From assembly GCA_031292355.1 (NCBI GenBank), contig JARLHI010000055.1:423288-487287 (forward strand): a DNA stretch of 64,000 nucleotides, in the 5' to 3' direction. This stretch comes from Candidatus Obscuribacterales bacterium (lineage in GTDB: Bacteria; Cyanobacteriota; Vampirovibrionia; Obscuribacterales; Obscuribacteraceae). A program made the position numbers and the translations under genes. The notes beneath the pieces were generated by a model. That model saw only the letters and a list, made by a program, of their open reading frames with translations, was not told where the DNA came from and did not search any database. This document shows, one piece after another, positions 42,440 to 50,688 of this stretch (positions within the stretch are counted from its first letter, which is position 1; the number at the start of each line of letters is the position of its first letter).

Positions 42440-44725
42440 ATGAAGCCGACTACAAAATCAGAGCAAAGTCGAACACCAATTACGCTCAGGCTGGCGCTGA
42501 GCTTCTTTCTTTGTTCGTTCGCCAGTGCGGCGCTCCTACAATGCACAGGGGTCTTTGCAAGAAACGAAGCGCAAAATATCAATCGTTTTTTCGAAATTCG
42601 ACGTTGGATAAAGTGGGCACCGAGTAGCCTGGCAAAGTTAAATCCCTCAAGCATCTGGCTATATCATCAAAATCACGAATTTCCCCGTCACATCTGGAAC
42701 TGGGACTATACACTCAGCTGGCTAATAGCCGACAATCACCCGCCAATTACGCAAAAGATCGTCATTTTCAACCATCTGAACGAAGACGATGCACCGGCAG
42801 CTGCTGCGCTAAAACATCCATGGCTCAAACCACTGCTTTCTCGCAATATTCCGCGGTCAATTTACGCTGATTGGCTCCAACTCCTTGCGCGCTCTGGCGC
42901 CAGAGCAATTATCTTGGACAATGAATTTCCACAGTACACTGCCGACGATACCAAATTGGCCAGGATGATCGCTAACATCAACAACGGCTCAACCAGTGGA
43001 AAATCAGTGCCGGTATTATTTGCTCGCACAGTGAACTGTCGCACTCAAGGCAATGTGGTAGGGCAGATAGTGAGTTCCTCCAATGGTTTACTCGATGAAC
43101 TAGAAAAAACAGACCACAAAAATATCGGTAAATCAGTGTCCAATTATTACACAGGATCGGTCGGCGTATTAGAGGACGAAGATCAAATTGTTAGACGACT
43201 GGCAACTAGGATAGACAGCCAGTTTCAAACAATCGAATCCATTCCTTTGGCTGTACTAGACCGTCTGCAGGTACTTAATTCGTCGACAGAAAGGCAGATT
43301 CCCGATCAACTACTAATAGATTTTTCAAGCGGTGCAAATAGCGAATATTATCCTATTCGACCACTTACATACTTACTCAATCCCGAATTGAGAGACCGAC
43401 TGACGAAAAAGCCGGAAACTAAAGAGAACGAGGATGTCGATGTTAAAGACGCAATCGTCATCATCGGCGATGGCATTTCAGACATATTCAATACATCCAC
43501 GACTAACTTGGGCGTCGACGTAATGAGTGGTCCAGAGATTTTAGCCAATGGCATTGATACTTTAAGTAGAAGAAGTTGGTTCAAAATACCTTCTGCCCTT
43601 GAATCTCTCGCTTACGTTTTTGCTGTTTCCCTTTTTGGCGCTGCCACAATTCTGCTCACCAAATTGATCGAATATAGACAGCTTGCAACCAGCAAAAAGC
43701 CGCTCATTTATTGGTTTGCGGACCTATTAGCAGTAAGCTTTTTAGTCGCCTTCAGTATTCTAGTTCCAGCCTTCGCCTTTGCGTACGCATACATTGTCTT
43801 ACCTGTTTTGAGCACGTTTGCGGCATTTTTACTAGCTTCCATCGTGACTACATTACTTGAGCGTGACTATCTCAGAGAGCAAACCTTTCAGGAACAATTG
43901 AACAACGAAAAAGAGAAAATCACTTTAATCCAAAAGAATCACGAACAGGAAATGGCTGCTGAAGCGGCTAGGGCAAGAGTTCGTGAGATTGAAGTAGACC
44001 AGAGTCGTCGCGCTGAATTCGTCAAGAGATTGCGTCACGATATTCTTGGACCAGCAAGCTCAATCAACTGGACATTACTCAGACTGCAAAAAGAAGAAGT
44101 GACCGAAAGAGTGCGAGAACGCTTTCAAGTCCTAATGCGCAATTCCGAGACTTTAACCAACCTCATTGATGAGCTAACGCGAGTTTATACAGTGAAAACA
44201 GTTGGCGACAATAATCTACTTGATGAACCAGACAAAATAGAACAGACTATTGACGTCAATCAATTTTTGGTGCAGTGCGCAAAATCGCAACAATCTCTTG
44301 CTGAGGAAAAAACTGGAAGCATTACCATAATCGACAGTCCAGAAGCCATTGTCGCGGTTGTCGACTCCGTTAAACTGTCTCGAATTATCAGTAATTTGAT
44401 TCGCAACTCTTTCTTGCACAATCAACCTAAAACAAATGTGGTGATCGAGGCAAAAAAAGAAGCTGACTGCCTTAAACTGTTAATTCACGACGATGGGCAG
44501 GGCATTGCTCCTGAAAAAATCGAGCAAATTTTTGAAGATGGTATCACAACCGGGCATGAAGACAGTCAGCATCAAGGTCTAGGGCTGGGTATCGTAAAAA
44601 CTTTAGTGACTGAGTTAGGTGGAACGATTTCTGTCGACTCCAAGCCGAATAGGGGGACCACTTTTCAAATTACTTTTCTCGATGGCTCCTTACTATTTCA
44701 ATCACAGGAAAAGAAATCAGCATGA
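42440..44725 (+). CDS. CHASE2-domain sensor histidine kinase
   Basis: An N-terminal membrane segment (LALSFFLCSFASAALLQC) is followed by an extracytoplasmic CHASE2 domain to about residue 370. Its features are ARSGARAIILDNEFP, RLATRIDSQFQTIESIPLAVLDRL, LLIDFSSG and DAIVIIGDGISDIFNTSTTNLGVDVMSGPEILANGIDTL. Three membrane helices follow, then a coiled coil (about 475-525). The histidine box FVKRLRHDILGPASSINW has His533. The ATPase motifs are ISNLIRNSFLHNQPK, HDDGQGIAPEKI and GLGLGIVKTLV. Its 761 residues are complete. It overlaps the response regulator by four bases (ATGA), and with the FecR gene upstream forms a three-gene operon. Confidence 0.93.
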   Translation: MKPTTKSEQSRTPITLRLALSFFLCSFASAALLQCTGVFARNEAQNINRFFEIRRWIKWAPSSLAKLNPSSIWLYHQNHEFPRHIWNWDYTLSWLIADNHPPITQKIVIFNHLNEDDAPAAAALKHPWLKPLLSRNIPRSIYADWLQLLARSGARAIILDNEFPQYTADDTKLARMIANINNGSTSGKSVPVLFARTVNCRTQGNVVGQIVSSSNGLLDELEKTDHKNIGKSVSNYYTGSVGVLEDEDQIVRRLATRIDSQFQTIESIPLAVLDRLQVLNSSTERQIPDQLLIDFSSGANSEYYPIRPLTYLLNPELRDRLTKKPETKENEDVDVKDAIVIIGDGISDIFNTSTTNLGVDVMSGPEILANGIDTLSRRSWFKIPSALESLAYVFAVSLFGAATILLTKLIEYRQLATSKKPLIYWFADLLAVSFLVAFSILVPAFAFAYAYIVLPVLSTFAAFLLASIVTTLLERDYLREQTFQEQLNNEKEKITLIQKNHEQEMAAEAARARVREIEVDQSRRAEFVKRLRHDILGPASSINWTLLRLQKEEVTERVRERFQVLMRNSETLTNLIDELTRVYTVKTVGDNNLLDEPDKIEQTIDVNQFLVQCAKSQQSLAEEKTGSITIIDSPEAIVAVVDSVKLSRIISNLIRNSFLHNQPKTNVVIEAKKEADCLKLLIHDDGQGIAPEKIEQIFEDGITTGHEDSQHQGLGLGIVKTLVTELGGTISVDSKPNRGTTFQITFLDGSLLFQSQEKKSA

Positions 44726-45423
44726 CAAAGCGAATTTTGATAGTAGAGGACAATCGAGATTTCGCCAATATGCTCAGCGAAATGCTGTCTGATGATCCTG
44801 AATTCGAGGTCAAGGCAGTCATACACAACGAGGACGAGGTCTATGAAAGATTTCACGCAGGTCTTCTTGATGAATTAGATTGTCTGCTTTTAGATTTACA
44901 CTTGCCAAAATCAATTGGTGACGACTCGGTTTATTCGACAGCTGGGTTGCGCATTCTGGCCGAAGCCAGGCAGAATTATCTCTTCAATGGCACCATAATC
45001 ATATTGACCAATTCTCGTGAACTGGAAGATGGTAGACGGGCTCTGGAATATGGTTGCGATGGTTATCTATGCAAATTTGCCCCACTGGCAGAACTACCGA
45101 TTATGATCGAAGAGCTAAAAACAGCTTTGCGAGGGCGGGCAATACTTATTGCACCAGAGATGCGTCATGTCTTTTTTAGAGACGAAATATCAGGCAAAGA
45201 AGCACAGCTAATGGACATGCTCGTAGCAAACTTCAGCTGGTCAGAAATTGCAGAGAAGCTCGATTACAAAACAGCAAAGGCTGCCGCTAACACGGGCGAT
45301 CGCATTTTTGACAAACTTATTCCTCTCAAAGAGAAGACTGAACTAGAACAAAGCGGTGGCAAAAAACGCGATAAAGCTATGCAAATCTGGAAAGCGAGAA
45401 AAGCTCTCAAACACACAGGGTAA
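44722..45423 (+). CDS. Response regulator with HTH-like output
   Basis: The receiver MTKRILIVEDNRDFANML has its phosphoacceptor Asp58 in CLLLDLHLP. ILTNS and GYLCKFAP hold the Thr/Ser and Lys. From about residue 155 the output region LMDMLVANFSWSEIAEKLDYKTAKAAANTGDRIFDKL resembles a NarL/LuxR-type helix-turn-helix but is divergent. A basic C-terminal tail (GKKRDKAMQIWKARKALKH) could add DNA contacts. It is translationally coupled to the CHASE2 kinase, so the pair very likely forms one phosphorelay. Confidence 0.9.
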   Translation: MTKRILIVEDNRDFANMLSEMLSDDPEFEVKAVIHNEDEVYERFHAGLLDELDCLLLDLHLPKSIGDDSVYSTAGLRILAEARQNYLFNGTIIILTNSRELEDGRRALEYGCDGYLCKFAPLAELPIMIEELKTALRGRAILIAPEMRHVFFRDEISGKEAQLMDMLVANFSWSEIAEKLDYKTAKAAANTGDRIFDKLIPLKEKTELEQSGGKKRDKAMQIWKARKALKHTG

Positions 45424-45429
45424 GCCTCC

Positions 45430-45510
45430 CGAAAGATAAGCAAGTGAGATTTGAGCGAATGAGATTTAAGCGAATAAGTTCTAAGCGAATAAGTAGTTAG
45501 CGTTTAAATT
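45430..45510. repeat. Degenerate intergenic repeat, AAGCGAATAAG type
   Basis: Tandem, imperfect units of about 15 bases: GCAAGTGAGATTTGAGC, GAATGAGATTTAAGC, GAATAAGTTCTAAGC, GAATAAGTAGTTAGCG, then TTTAAATTTC. Related sequence lies at 4440-4675, 29575-29800 and 63780-63860, always outside genes. It is not a CRISPR: there are no unique spacers. Confidence 0.7.
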
Positions 45511-45582
45511 TCAAAGATTGGTTACTAGCGGTCTTTCTTATTCGCAACTCTGCAATAACTGATGACGAAAAGAGACAGATAC

Positions 45583-45610
45583 AAAAGAGCGAGCCCTGAA
45601 AGGCACGCTC
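45583..45610 (-). terminator. Intrinsic terminator of the yidC-jag operon
   Basis: On the minus strand GAGCG-T-GCC pairs with GGC-T-CGCTC across a 6-base loop (45587-45610) and is followed by TTTTG. It lies 27 bases past the jag stop codon. Confidence 0.7.
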
Positions 45611-45636
45611 AAGAGGTCGAATTTAGCGTTCGATTT

Positions 45637-46209
45637 TTACTTCTTTAGATCTTTAGCGATCTTGTCAGCGCCGTCAACTAGATCAGCAAGGTCATATTCG
45701 GCACTATCATCATCGTCTCCATCATCATGACCGGCAGGCATGCCGCGATAGCTTATGACGATATGACGATCTGGACCCATGCCTTCACTTTCGGAAGCCA
45801 GATCAGCAAAATTATCCTGAAGATACTGATGGACGATTCTTCTTTCGTACGCCGTCATTGGCAATAATGAATATTTCTCGGTATCGCCATTAAGAACAGC
45901 GACAGCGCCTTTTTTAGCTTGATCTTCAAGGTTGCGTTTGCGGCGTGAACGATAATCGAGCACATCCACTATAAATGGACCCTGCTCAGACTGAGATCCT
46001 CTGCACATTTGACGAACAATGAATTGCAAAGATTCGAGGGTCTGCCCATTGCGGCCGATCAAAATGCGGGCATCATCCGCTTTGCACTCAATGCGAAAAC
46101 ACGTGGTTTTCTCGTCAATATCTTCTTGCACAATGCCAGCTTCAATATCTAAAATCGCCAGGATCTTTCCTAAGTAACTGCGCGCATTATCTTCGTCTAT
46201 TTGGCTCAT
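45637..46209 (-). CDS. jag: Jag/KhpB RNA-binding protein (KH and R3H)
   Basis: A KH domain with the GxNG loop (ARILIGRNGQTLESLQFIVRQM) is followed by an R3H domain (LLPMTAYERRIVHQYLQD, then GPDRHIVISYRG). Jag/KhpB binds RNA and in Gram-positives affects cell division and envelope growth. The usual N-terminal Jag_N domain is replaced by about 40 residues of other sequence. The C-terminus is strongly acidic (GHDDGDDDDSAEYD). It is the last gene of the rpmH-rnpA-yidD-yidC-jag run, 41 bases after yidC, in the conserved order. Confidence 0.92.
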   Translation of the reverse strand: MSQIDEDNARSYLGKILAILDIEAGIVQEDIDEKTTCFRIECKADDARILIGRNGQTLESLQFIVRQMCRGSQSEQGPFIVDVLDYRSRRKRNLEDQAKKGAVAVLNGDTEKYSLLPMTAYERRIVHQYLQDNFADLASESEGMGPDRHIVISYRGMPAGHDDGDDDDSAEYDLADLVDGADKIAKDLKK

Positions 46210-46250
46210 TTTCTAGCTCTTTCTGCTCTCATAGTTGTGGCTAAAATTGT

Positions 46251-47483
46251 CTATTTGGAAGCGTCGTCCGATTTATCGACTTTATCCGCTGTCCCTGATT
46301 TATCTGTTTTTTCTGCTTTATTTGCTTTGGACTTGCCATTGTTGTCTGAGTTAGCTGAGCCTTTTGGCTTGCCATTAGACTTGGCATCTGTCGGCTTAAC
46401 GGAACCTATATCAACCACTCCGTCTTCGACATCTAGCACTGCGACCAGAGGCTGCGTTGGCTGTTTCATGATAATCCATGTTTGCAATGATTGCATGACA
46501 TTGGAAATTACCATGTAGAGGAAAACGCCTGTAGGCAAGGGGATGAAGAAGAACATGACTGTCATCATGATGGGCATGCTCTTCATGGCCTGTTGCTGAG
46601 CCATCTGCTGCTCACTGATTTCAAGCCCTGGTTGTTGCTTGGGCACGGTCAGTTTTTGTGACAACCACATAGTGCCACCGAACAAAACAATCAAAATGAC
46701 ACTGTCGATGTTTTCCGGTTTGAGCAGCTCGACACCCTTGGCCACTTTACCAAGACTCTTGATAAAGCCAAACGATTCGTCTTTGGCAATGGCTGGTATT
46801 TTCGCCTTGACTATGAACTCACCGGTATTAGTGAAGTTAGTATGGAAGGTCGAACCGTATGGCTCGTGATTAATGATGCCCTGGATGTCTTTTTCCTTGC
46901 CATAAATCTGCCAGTAGACCTTGAAGTTATCCGGCAACACACCTTGAGAAGGTCTCACAGCAAAATCGATACTTTCATCTTTAACAATGGTTGAGTCGCC
47001 TGGAAAGACAACTACTTTGCCAAGAGTTTCGTCGGTTGATATATAAGGAACGCTGCCGCCAGAAGTTTCATTACGATGACATTCAGCTGCCTGAGCCTTT
47101 TCTACGACCTTAACTTTGACGTCGACAGTCTTGTCGCCAAAAGGAGGCCCACTAAAAGTGCCGAAAAGAGCGAGCAAAATCGGTAACTGGATGAGCAGAG
47201 GAAGACAACCGCCCATGGGATTCAATTTATTCTTGGAATAGAATTCCTGAGTTTTCTTCAGGACCATCTCTTGATTGTCTTTATAGCGCTCCTGAATCAA
47301 TTTCAATTGCGGCTGCAACTGAGACATCTTGGCCATTGACTGAGTTTGCTTAGCTACGAGTGGCCAGACTAGAAGTCGCACTGCCAGTGTCAAAAGCACG
47401 ATCGCCCAACCGTAGCTGTGTGTCACTTTCGCGAAATACATCAGCATGGGGATCATGAATTGGTAGGTTATATCAATGTTCAC
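46251..47483 (-). CDS. yidC: Membrane protein insertase YidC
   Basis: Inserts and folds inner-membrane proteins, alone or with Sec. The core helices are GWAIVLLTLAVRLLVWPLV (with the conserved groove Arg36), a cytoplasmic hairpin QLQPQLKLIQERYKDNQEM, NPMGGCLPLLIQLPILLALFG, SVILIVLFGGTMWLSQ and SMPIMMTVMFFFIPLPTGVFLYMVISNVMQ. Unlike E. coli (large N-terminal domain) or B. subtilis (none), about 140 residues (115-255) are inserted between the second and third core helices. They look like a beta-sandwich (NFKVYWQIYG, NTGEFIVKAKI). The C-terminus is Lys-rich. The GTG start overlaps the yidD stop by four bases. Confidence 0.95.
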   Translation of the reverse strand: MNIDITYQFMIPMLMYFAKVTHSYGWAIVLLTLAVRLLVWPLVAKQTQSMAKMSQLQPQLKLIQERYKDNQEMVLKKTQEFYSKNKLNPMGGCLPLLIQLPILLALFGTFSGPPFGDKTVDVKVKVVEKAQAAECHRNETSGGSVPYISTDETLGKVVVFPGDSTIVKDESIDFAVRPSQGVLPDNFKVYWQIYGKEKDIQGIINHEPYGSTFHTNFTNTGEFIVKAKIPAIAKDESFGFIKSLGKVAKGVELLKPENIDSVILIVLFGGTMWLSQKLTVPKQQPGLEISEQQMAQQQAMKSMPIMMTVMFFFIPLPTGVFLYMVISNVMQSLQTWIIMKQPTQPLVAVLDVEDGVVDIGSVKPTDAKSNGKPKGSANSDNNGKSKANKAEKTDKSGTADKVDKSDDASK

Positions 47484-47806
47484 TGGCTACCTCTGGACGA
47501 CTGATTTTGAACTGGAATAGGTTTTAAATTTGGGAATCTTAGAAAATTCCAGGGCGACTCTGGCACCTCATCGACTCCTCCCTCGTGGAATGGGTGACAC
47601 CGGCAGAGCCTTGCCAGTCCAAACAGACTTCCATGGAAAATGCCAAAGCGCTGAACTGCCACTGCCATATATTCTGAACAGGAGGGATAAAACCTGCATG
47701 ATGGCGGTCTTAAAAATCTCGTCTTTTGATAAAGCCGGATAGTTGCAAGCAGCGCATAAGAAGGCAACTTCAACAGACTCTGGCTAAATACTTCAAACGA
47801 TGACAC
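47480..47806 (-). CDS. yidD: Membrane protein insertion efficiency factor YidD
   Basis: Contains the family core: LLATIRLYQKTRFLRPPSCRFYPSCSEYMAVAVQRFG, with the three conserved Cys (the third in LARLCRCHPFHEGGVDEVP). YidD is a small membrane-associated protein that helps YidC/Sec-dependent insertion. Its 108 residues are slightly longer than usual. It lies between rnpA (6-base gap) and yidC (4-base overlap), the normal position. Confidence 0.95.
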   Translation of the reverse strand: MSSFEVFSQSLLKLPSYALLATIRLYQKTRFLRPPSCRFYPSCSEYMAVAVQRFGIFHGSLFGLARLCRCHPFHEGGVDEVPESPWNFLRFPNLKPIPVQNQSSRGSQ

Positions 47807-47812
47807 TTTACT

Positions 47813-48355
47813 TCAAACCTGTTTGCTTTCGCGTTTAGCTTCTTTGCTACGTGCGTACTTATCATTTGCCTTGCGCAACGAGTCCTGCACTGTCTTTTGC
47901 ACTTCCGCCCAATCGGCGTCGAGAATTTTGTTATTCAAGACAAACACCAGGGCGTACCACTGGGCAAGGGTTTCATTGAAATTTGTATTCGTCAGTCGCA
48001 TCGTACGATAGGCTTCTCGTACGCGCCTTTTGGCTCTATTACGGGCACAGGCGCTTTTGCAGACTTTCTTGGCAATTACAAAACCAACCAGAGGCAGCAA
48101 ATTTGCAGAAATTGCCGGAGGTACCTGCATTTTAGCAAGCTCTTCCAGCCGGGGCGAGCTTGCTAATGATGTCTTATTAGTTTGATTGTTCGCCTTGCCC
48201 GGTGCTCTTCCGCGATCATTTCGATCATTTCGATCTTGTCGATCATGGCGCGGCAAAACATACAAGGTAAGAAGAGACGTGTTGATGCTCTTGCGGGCGT
48301 TATATGCTCGTTGAAACAGTCCAGCTCGCGTTAACCGTTCTGAAGATGGCAACAC
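47813..48355 (-). CDS. rnpA: Ribonuclease P protein component with an insertion
   Basis: The protein subunit of RNase P, which trims the 5' leader of tRNA precursors. It opens normally (SSERLTRAGLFQRAYNARKS) and has the RNR signature ACARNRAKRRVREAYR at about 102-117. Between the first strand (LLTLYVLP, about 30) and the second (PLVGFVIAKKV, about 90) there are about 50 extra residues: Asp/Arg/Asn-rich repeats followed by a Ser/Asn/Lys linker. This makes 180 residues against the usual 110-130. The start is GTG at 48355, 15 bases after the rpmH stop. Confidence 0.93.
   Translation of the reverse strand: MLPSSERLTRAGLFQRAYNARKSINTSLLTLYVLPRHDRQDRNDRNDRGRAPGKANNQTNKTSLASSPRLEELAKMQVPPAISANLLPLVGFVIAKKVCKSACARNRAKRRVREAYRTMRLTNTNFNETLAQWYALVFVLNNKILDADWAEVQKTVQDSLRKANDKYARSKEAKRESKQV
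48213..48248 (-). repeat. 9-bp tandem repeat inside rnpA
   Basis: Four consecutive 9-base units on the plus strand: CGATCATTT, CGATCATTT, CGATCTTGT, CGATCATGG. Read on the minus strand they encode the Asp-Arg-Asn/Gln repeats of the RnpA insertion, which suggests that the insertion grew by slippage. Confidence 0.85.
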
Positions 48356-48370
48356 TGCTTATTCTGCGTC

Positions 48371-48505
48371 CTAAACGGAAAGTCTATGACGACCCCGAGC
48401 ACGGCGTGCCTTGATAATTCTTTGCCCAGACTTGCTAGACATTCTTTTCAAAAATCCGGATCCCTTTTTCGCTTTCGAAATCGATCCGCGCAAAGTGCGT
48501 TTCAT
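48371..48505 (-). CDS. rpmH: 50S ribosomal protein L34
   Basis: A 44-residue protein that begins MKRTLRGSISKAKKGSGF and ends RARGRHRLSV, in L34 style. The middle segment (LKRMSSKSGQRIIKARRARG) matches the conserved L34 helix. It is a very basic large-subunit protein. It is the first gene of the rpmH-rnpA-yidD-yidC-jag operon, immediately before rnpA and divergent from dnaA, the classical arrangement near bacterial origins. Confidence 0.97.
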   Translation of the reverse strand: MKRTLRGSISKAKKGSGFLKRMSSKSGQRIIKARRARGRHRLSV

Positions 48506-48746
48506 TGCGTTAAAACTCCAATCCTAGCCAATCTATCTAAATTTTACGGGTTTAAATTTGTTGGCTAATCCCAAGTGAACTGCCTATGCTATCATCTCTC
48601 GCAAGAACTTACTGCTCCTCTTCTCTTAGGGGGGCGTAAAAAATTTACGAAACTGACGCGGCAATCTGTCGCTGTTTTAACGCGGTCATCAACTCTGCTT
48701 TTGTTGATGTTCTAATTAGTGCTCGCCAGGGGGATTTATTACGCCG

Positions 48747-50291
48747 ATGACTGCTCCAGAGCGCGAAGACGTTCGTCTTGTGAAGTCCAATGATGAAATA
48801 TGGGCAAAGACACAAGAAATTCTTTCTAAGAAAATGAGTCATGCCGCTTATCAGATGTCATTGCGCCATTCGCAATTATCTGAAATTAAGGATGGAGTGG
48901 CGACGATTGCCGTAATTGGTGAATTTGCTCGGACCATGGTCGTCAATCAGCAAAATATCGTTGCCGATGCGCTTTTCCAGGTTACAACCCAGAAATTGAC
49001 CATTCTGCCTGTGATTGACCCTACTGTCTCCACTGATTCCTACACTCCCAACATAGGCAGCATCACCGTCTCACCACCGGCCCCAGCGTACGCCGATTCT
49101 GAAGAAGATGCTTCGTTTGGCGCCGGTCCTTCCAGCATGAATAGCAACGCGCCCGTCGCCGCTTCACCTTTCAACAATCCCACGACTACTCAAAGGATCA
49201 ATTCTCCTGCTCGCAGCAGTGGAGCAGGAAACACACCGGGCATGGCCAGCAACGGCGGTCTCAGTCGCGCCAACCTAAATCCCAAGCATCTCTTCGATAC
49301 CTTTGTCGTCGGCTCACACAACCGTTTTTGCCACTCCGCATCGCTTGCCGTAGCAGAACGTCCTGGGCAGGCATACAATCCGCTCTTTATATATGGAGGG
49401 GTTGGACTCGGCAAAACACATTTGATGCAGGGTATCGGTCACGAAATTCTTAAGCACTCACCAAATCTCAGCGTGCGTTATATAAGCTGCGAACGCTTTA
49501 CGAATGAGCTGATTCACTCAATTCGTGATGATCGAATGATGGATTTTCGCAAACGCTATCGTCAGGTAGATGTTTTGCTGGTTGATGACATTCAATTCAT
49601 TCAGGGCAAAGAATCCACTCAGGAAGAGTTTTTCCATACGTTCAATGCTTTGCGTGATTCTGGTCGCCAAATAGTTCTGTCGTCGGACCGTCCTCCTAAA
49701 GCAATGACTGTGCTTGAAGAGCGCTTACGTAGCCGTTTTGAGTGGGGGCTGATTGCAGACATTCAAGCGCCCGATTTAGAAACGCGCGTGGCCATTTTGC
49801 AAAAGAAATGCGACATAGAAGGAATGCGGGTTTCGGCCGAAGTACTCGAATATATCGCAACTGTATTCAAAACGAATATTCGTGAATTGGAAGGTGCTTT
49901 GATTCGCGCGCATGCTTACGCATCTTTAGCTGGAGCACCGCTTACACCGGCATCATTGGCTGAGATTCTGCAACCTGTTGAACCTCATCAAGTGCAAAAA
50001 GCACCGCTTACGATCGAAAAAATTACCGACACTGTGGCTGCTTTTTACCGTGTGGAATCAAGCGAGTTACGCTCTTCGAAACGTTCTCAGGATCTCGCTT
50101 TGCCAAGACATATCGCCATGTATTTGGCACATGAATTAATGCAAATGAGCTTTCCGCGTATAGGACAATCCTTCGGTAATCGCAAACATACATCGGCTAT
50201 ATATGCGCATCAGCGGATCAAGGAAGCATCAGGGAAAGACCCAGTTCTTGCAATAGCGATCAGCCAAATCAAGCAATTACTCACTGCTTGA
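48747..50291 (+). CDS. dnaA: Chromosomal replication initiator DnaA
   Basis: Binds DnaA boxes and melts the origin. Domain I is residues about 12-95 (IWAKTQEILSKKMSHAAYQMSL). A long Pro/Ser/Asn-rich linker follows (domain II, about 100-185). The AAA+ domain starts at LNPKHLFDTFVVGSHNRFCHSASLAV, with Walker A GGVGLGKT (217-224) and Walker B VDVLLVDDIQF. The arginine-finger region is RLRSRFEWGL. The C-terminal DNA-binding signature has SQDLALPRHIAMYLAHELMQ and IGQSFGNRKHTSAIYAHQRI. At 514 residues it is complete. The start is ATG 48747 with GGGGG 12 bases upstream. In the divergent gap an inverted repeat CGTAAA-AAA-TTTACG lies at 48635-48649. Confidence 0.98.
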   Translation: MTAPEREDVRLVKSNDEIWAKTQEILSKKMSHAAYQMSLRHSQLSEIKDGVATIAVIGEFARTMVVNQQNIVADALFQVTTQKLTILPVIDPTVSTDSYTPNIGSITVSPPAPAYADSEEDASFGAGPSSMNSNAPVAASPFNNPTTTQRINSPARSSGAGNTPGMASNGGLSRANLNPKHLFDTFVVGSHNRFCHSASLAVAERPGQAYNPLFIYGGVGLGKTHLMQGIGHEILKHSPNLSVRYISCERFTNELIHSIRDDRMMDFRKRYRQVDVLLVDDIQFIQGKESTQEEFFHTFNALRDSGRQIVLSSDRPPKAMTVLEERLRSRFEWGLIADIQAPDLETRVAILQKKCDIEGMRVSAEVLEYIATVFKTNIRELEGALIRAHAYASLAGAPLTPASLAEILQPVEPHQVQKAPLTIEKITDTVAAFYRVESSELRSSKRSQDLALPRHIAMYLAHELMQMSFPRIGQSFGNRKHTSAIYAHQRIKEASGKDPVLAIAISQIKQLLTA

Positions 50292-50688
50292 GTCCCTGTG
50301 TAAAAGCTGTCAGAAACTTGTTTGATCATATGCAACATCGCTGACAAAACGTCTGCAATTTGATGGCAAAAATTTCCATTTGCACAGTGCGTGAACAAGA
50401 AACTTACAGGCACTTCAGGCATAGCAGTGCGCTTTAAGAGTTATCTACAGAAAAACGTTGTGCCTTCTACTTCTATATAACTCTATTGAGAGAACAAACA
50501 GAAGTAGAACATTGAGGGAAAGGAAAATTCAGTTGGCGGGTCAATTCGAAGAAATCGGTAATCGAAGAAGTTCTTGAAAAACACCTGTCAGGAAGATAAT
50601 CTAGTGGGCATGCGGCAAGGAAGCTTCAGAAATCTGAAAAGTTCCCAAAACCGAGCTAAGCAATGGTTCAACAACCAGAGGTACTGAA
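50292..50688. other. dnaA-dnaN intergenic region, candidate oriC
   Basis: It carries three DnaA-box-like 9-mers. TTTTACACA on the minus strand at 50297-50305 fits TTWTNCACA exactly. ATTTGCACA at 50378-50386 and TTATCTACA at 50441-50449 each have one mismatch. AT-rich sequence (CTATATAACTCTATT) follows at 50473-50487. This supports, but does not prove, replication-origin function. It must also contain the dnaN leader. No gene seen. Confidence 0.5.

Noticed and set aside
45430..45510. Possible CRISPR or REP element
   Set aside because: Units are degenerate, adjacent and without unique spacers or a stable hairpin.
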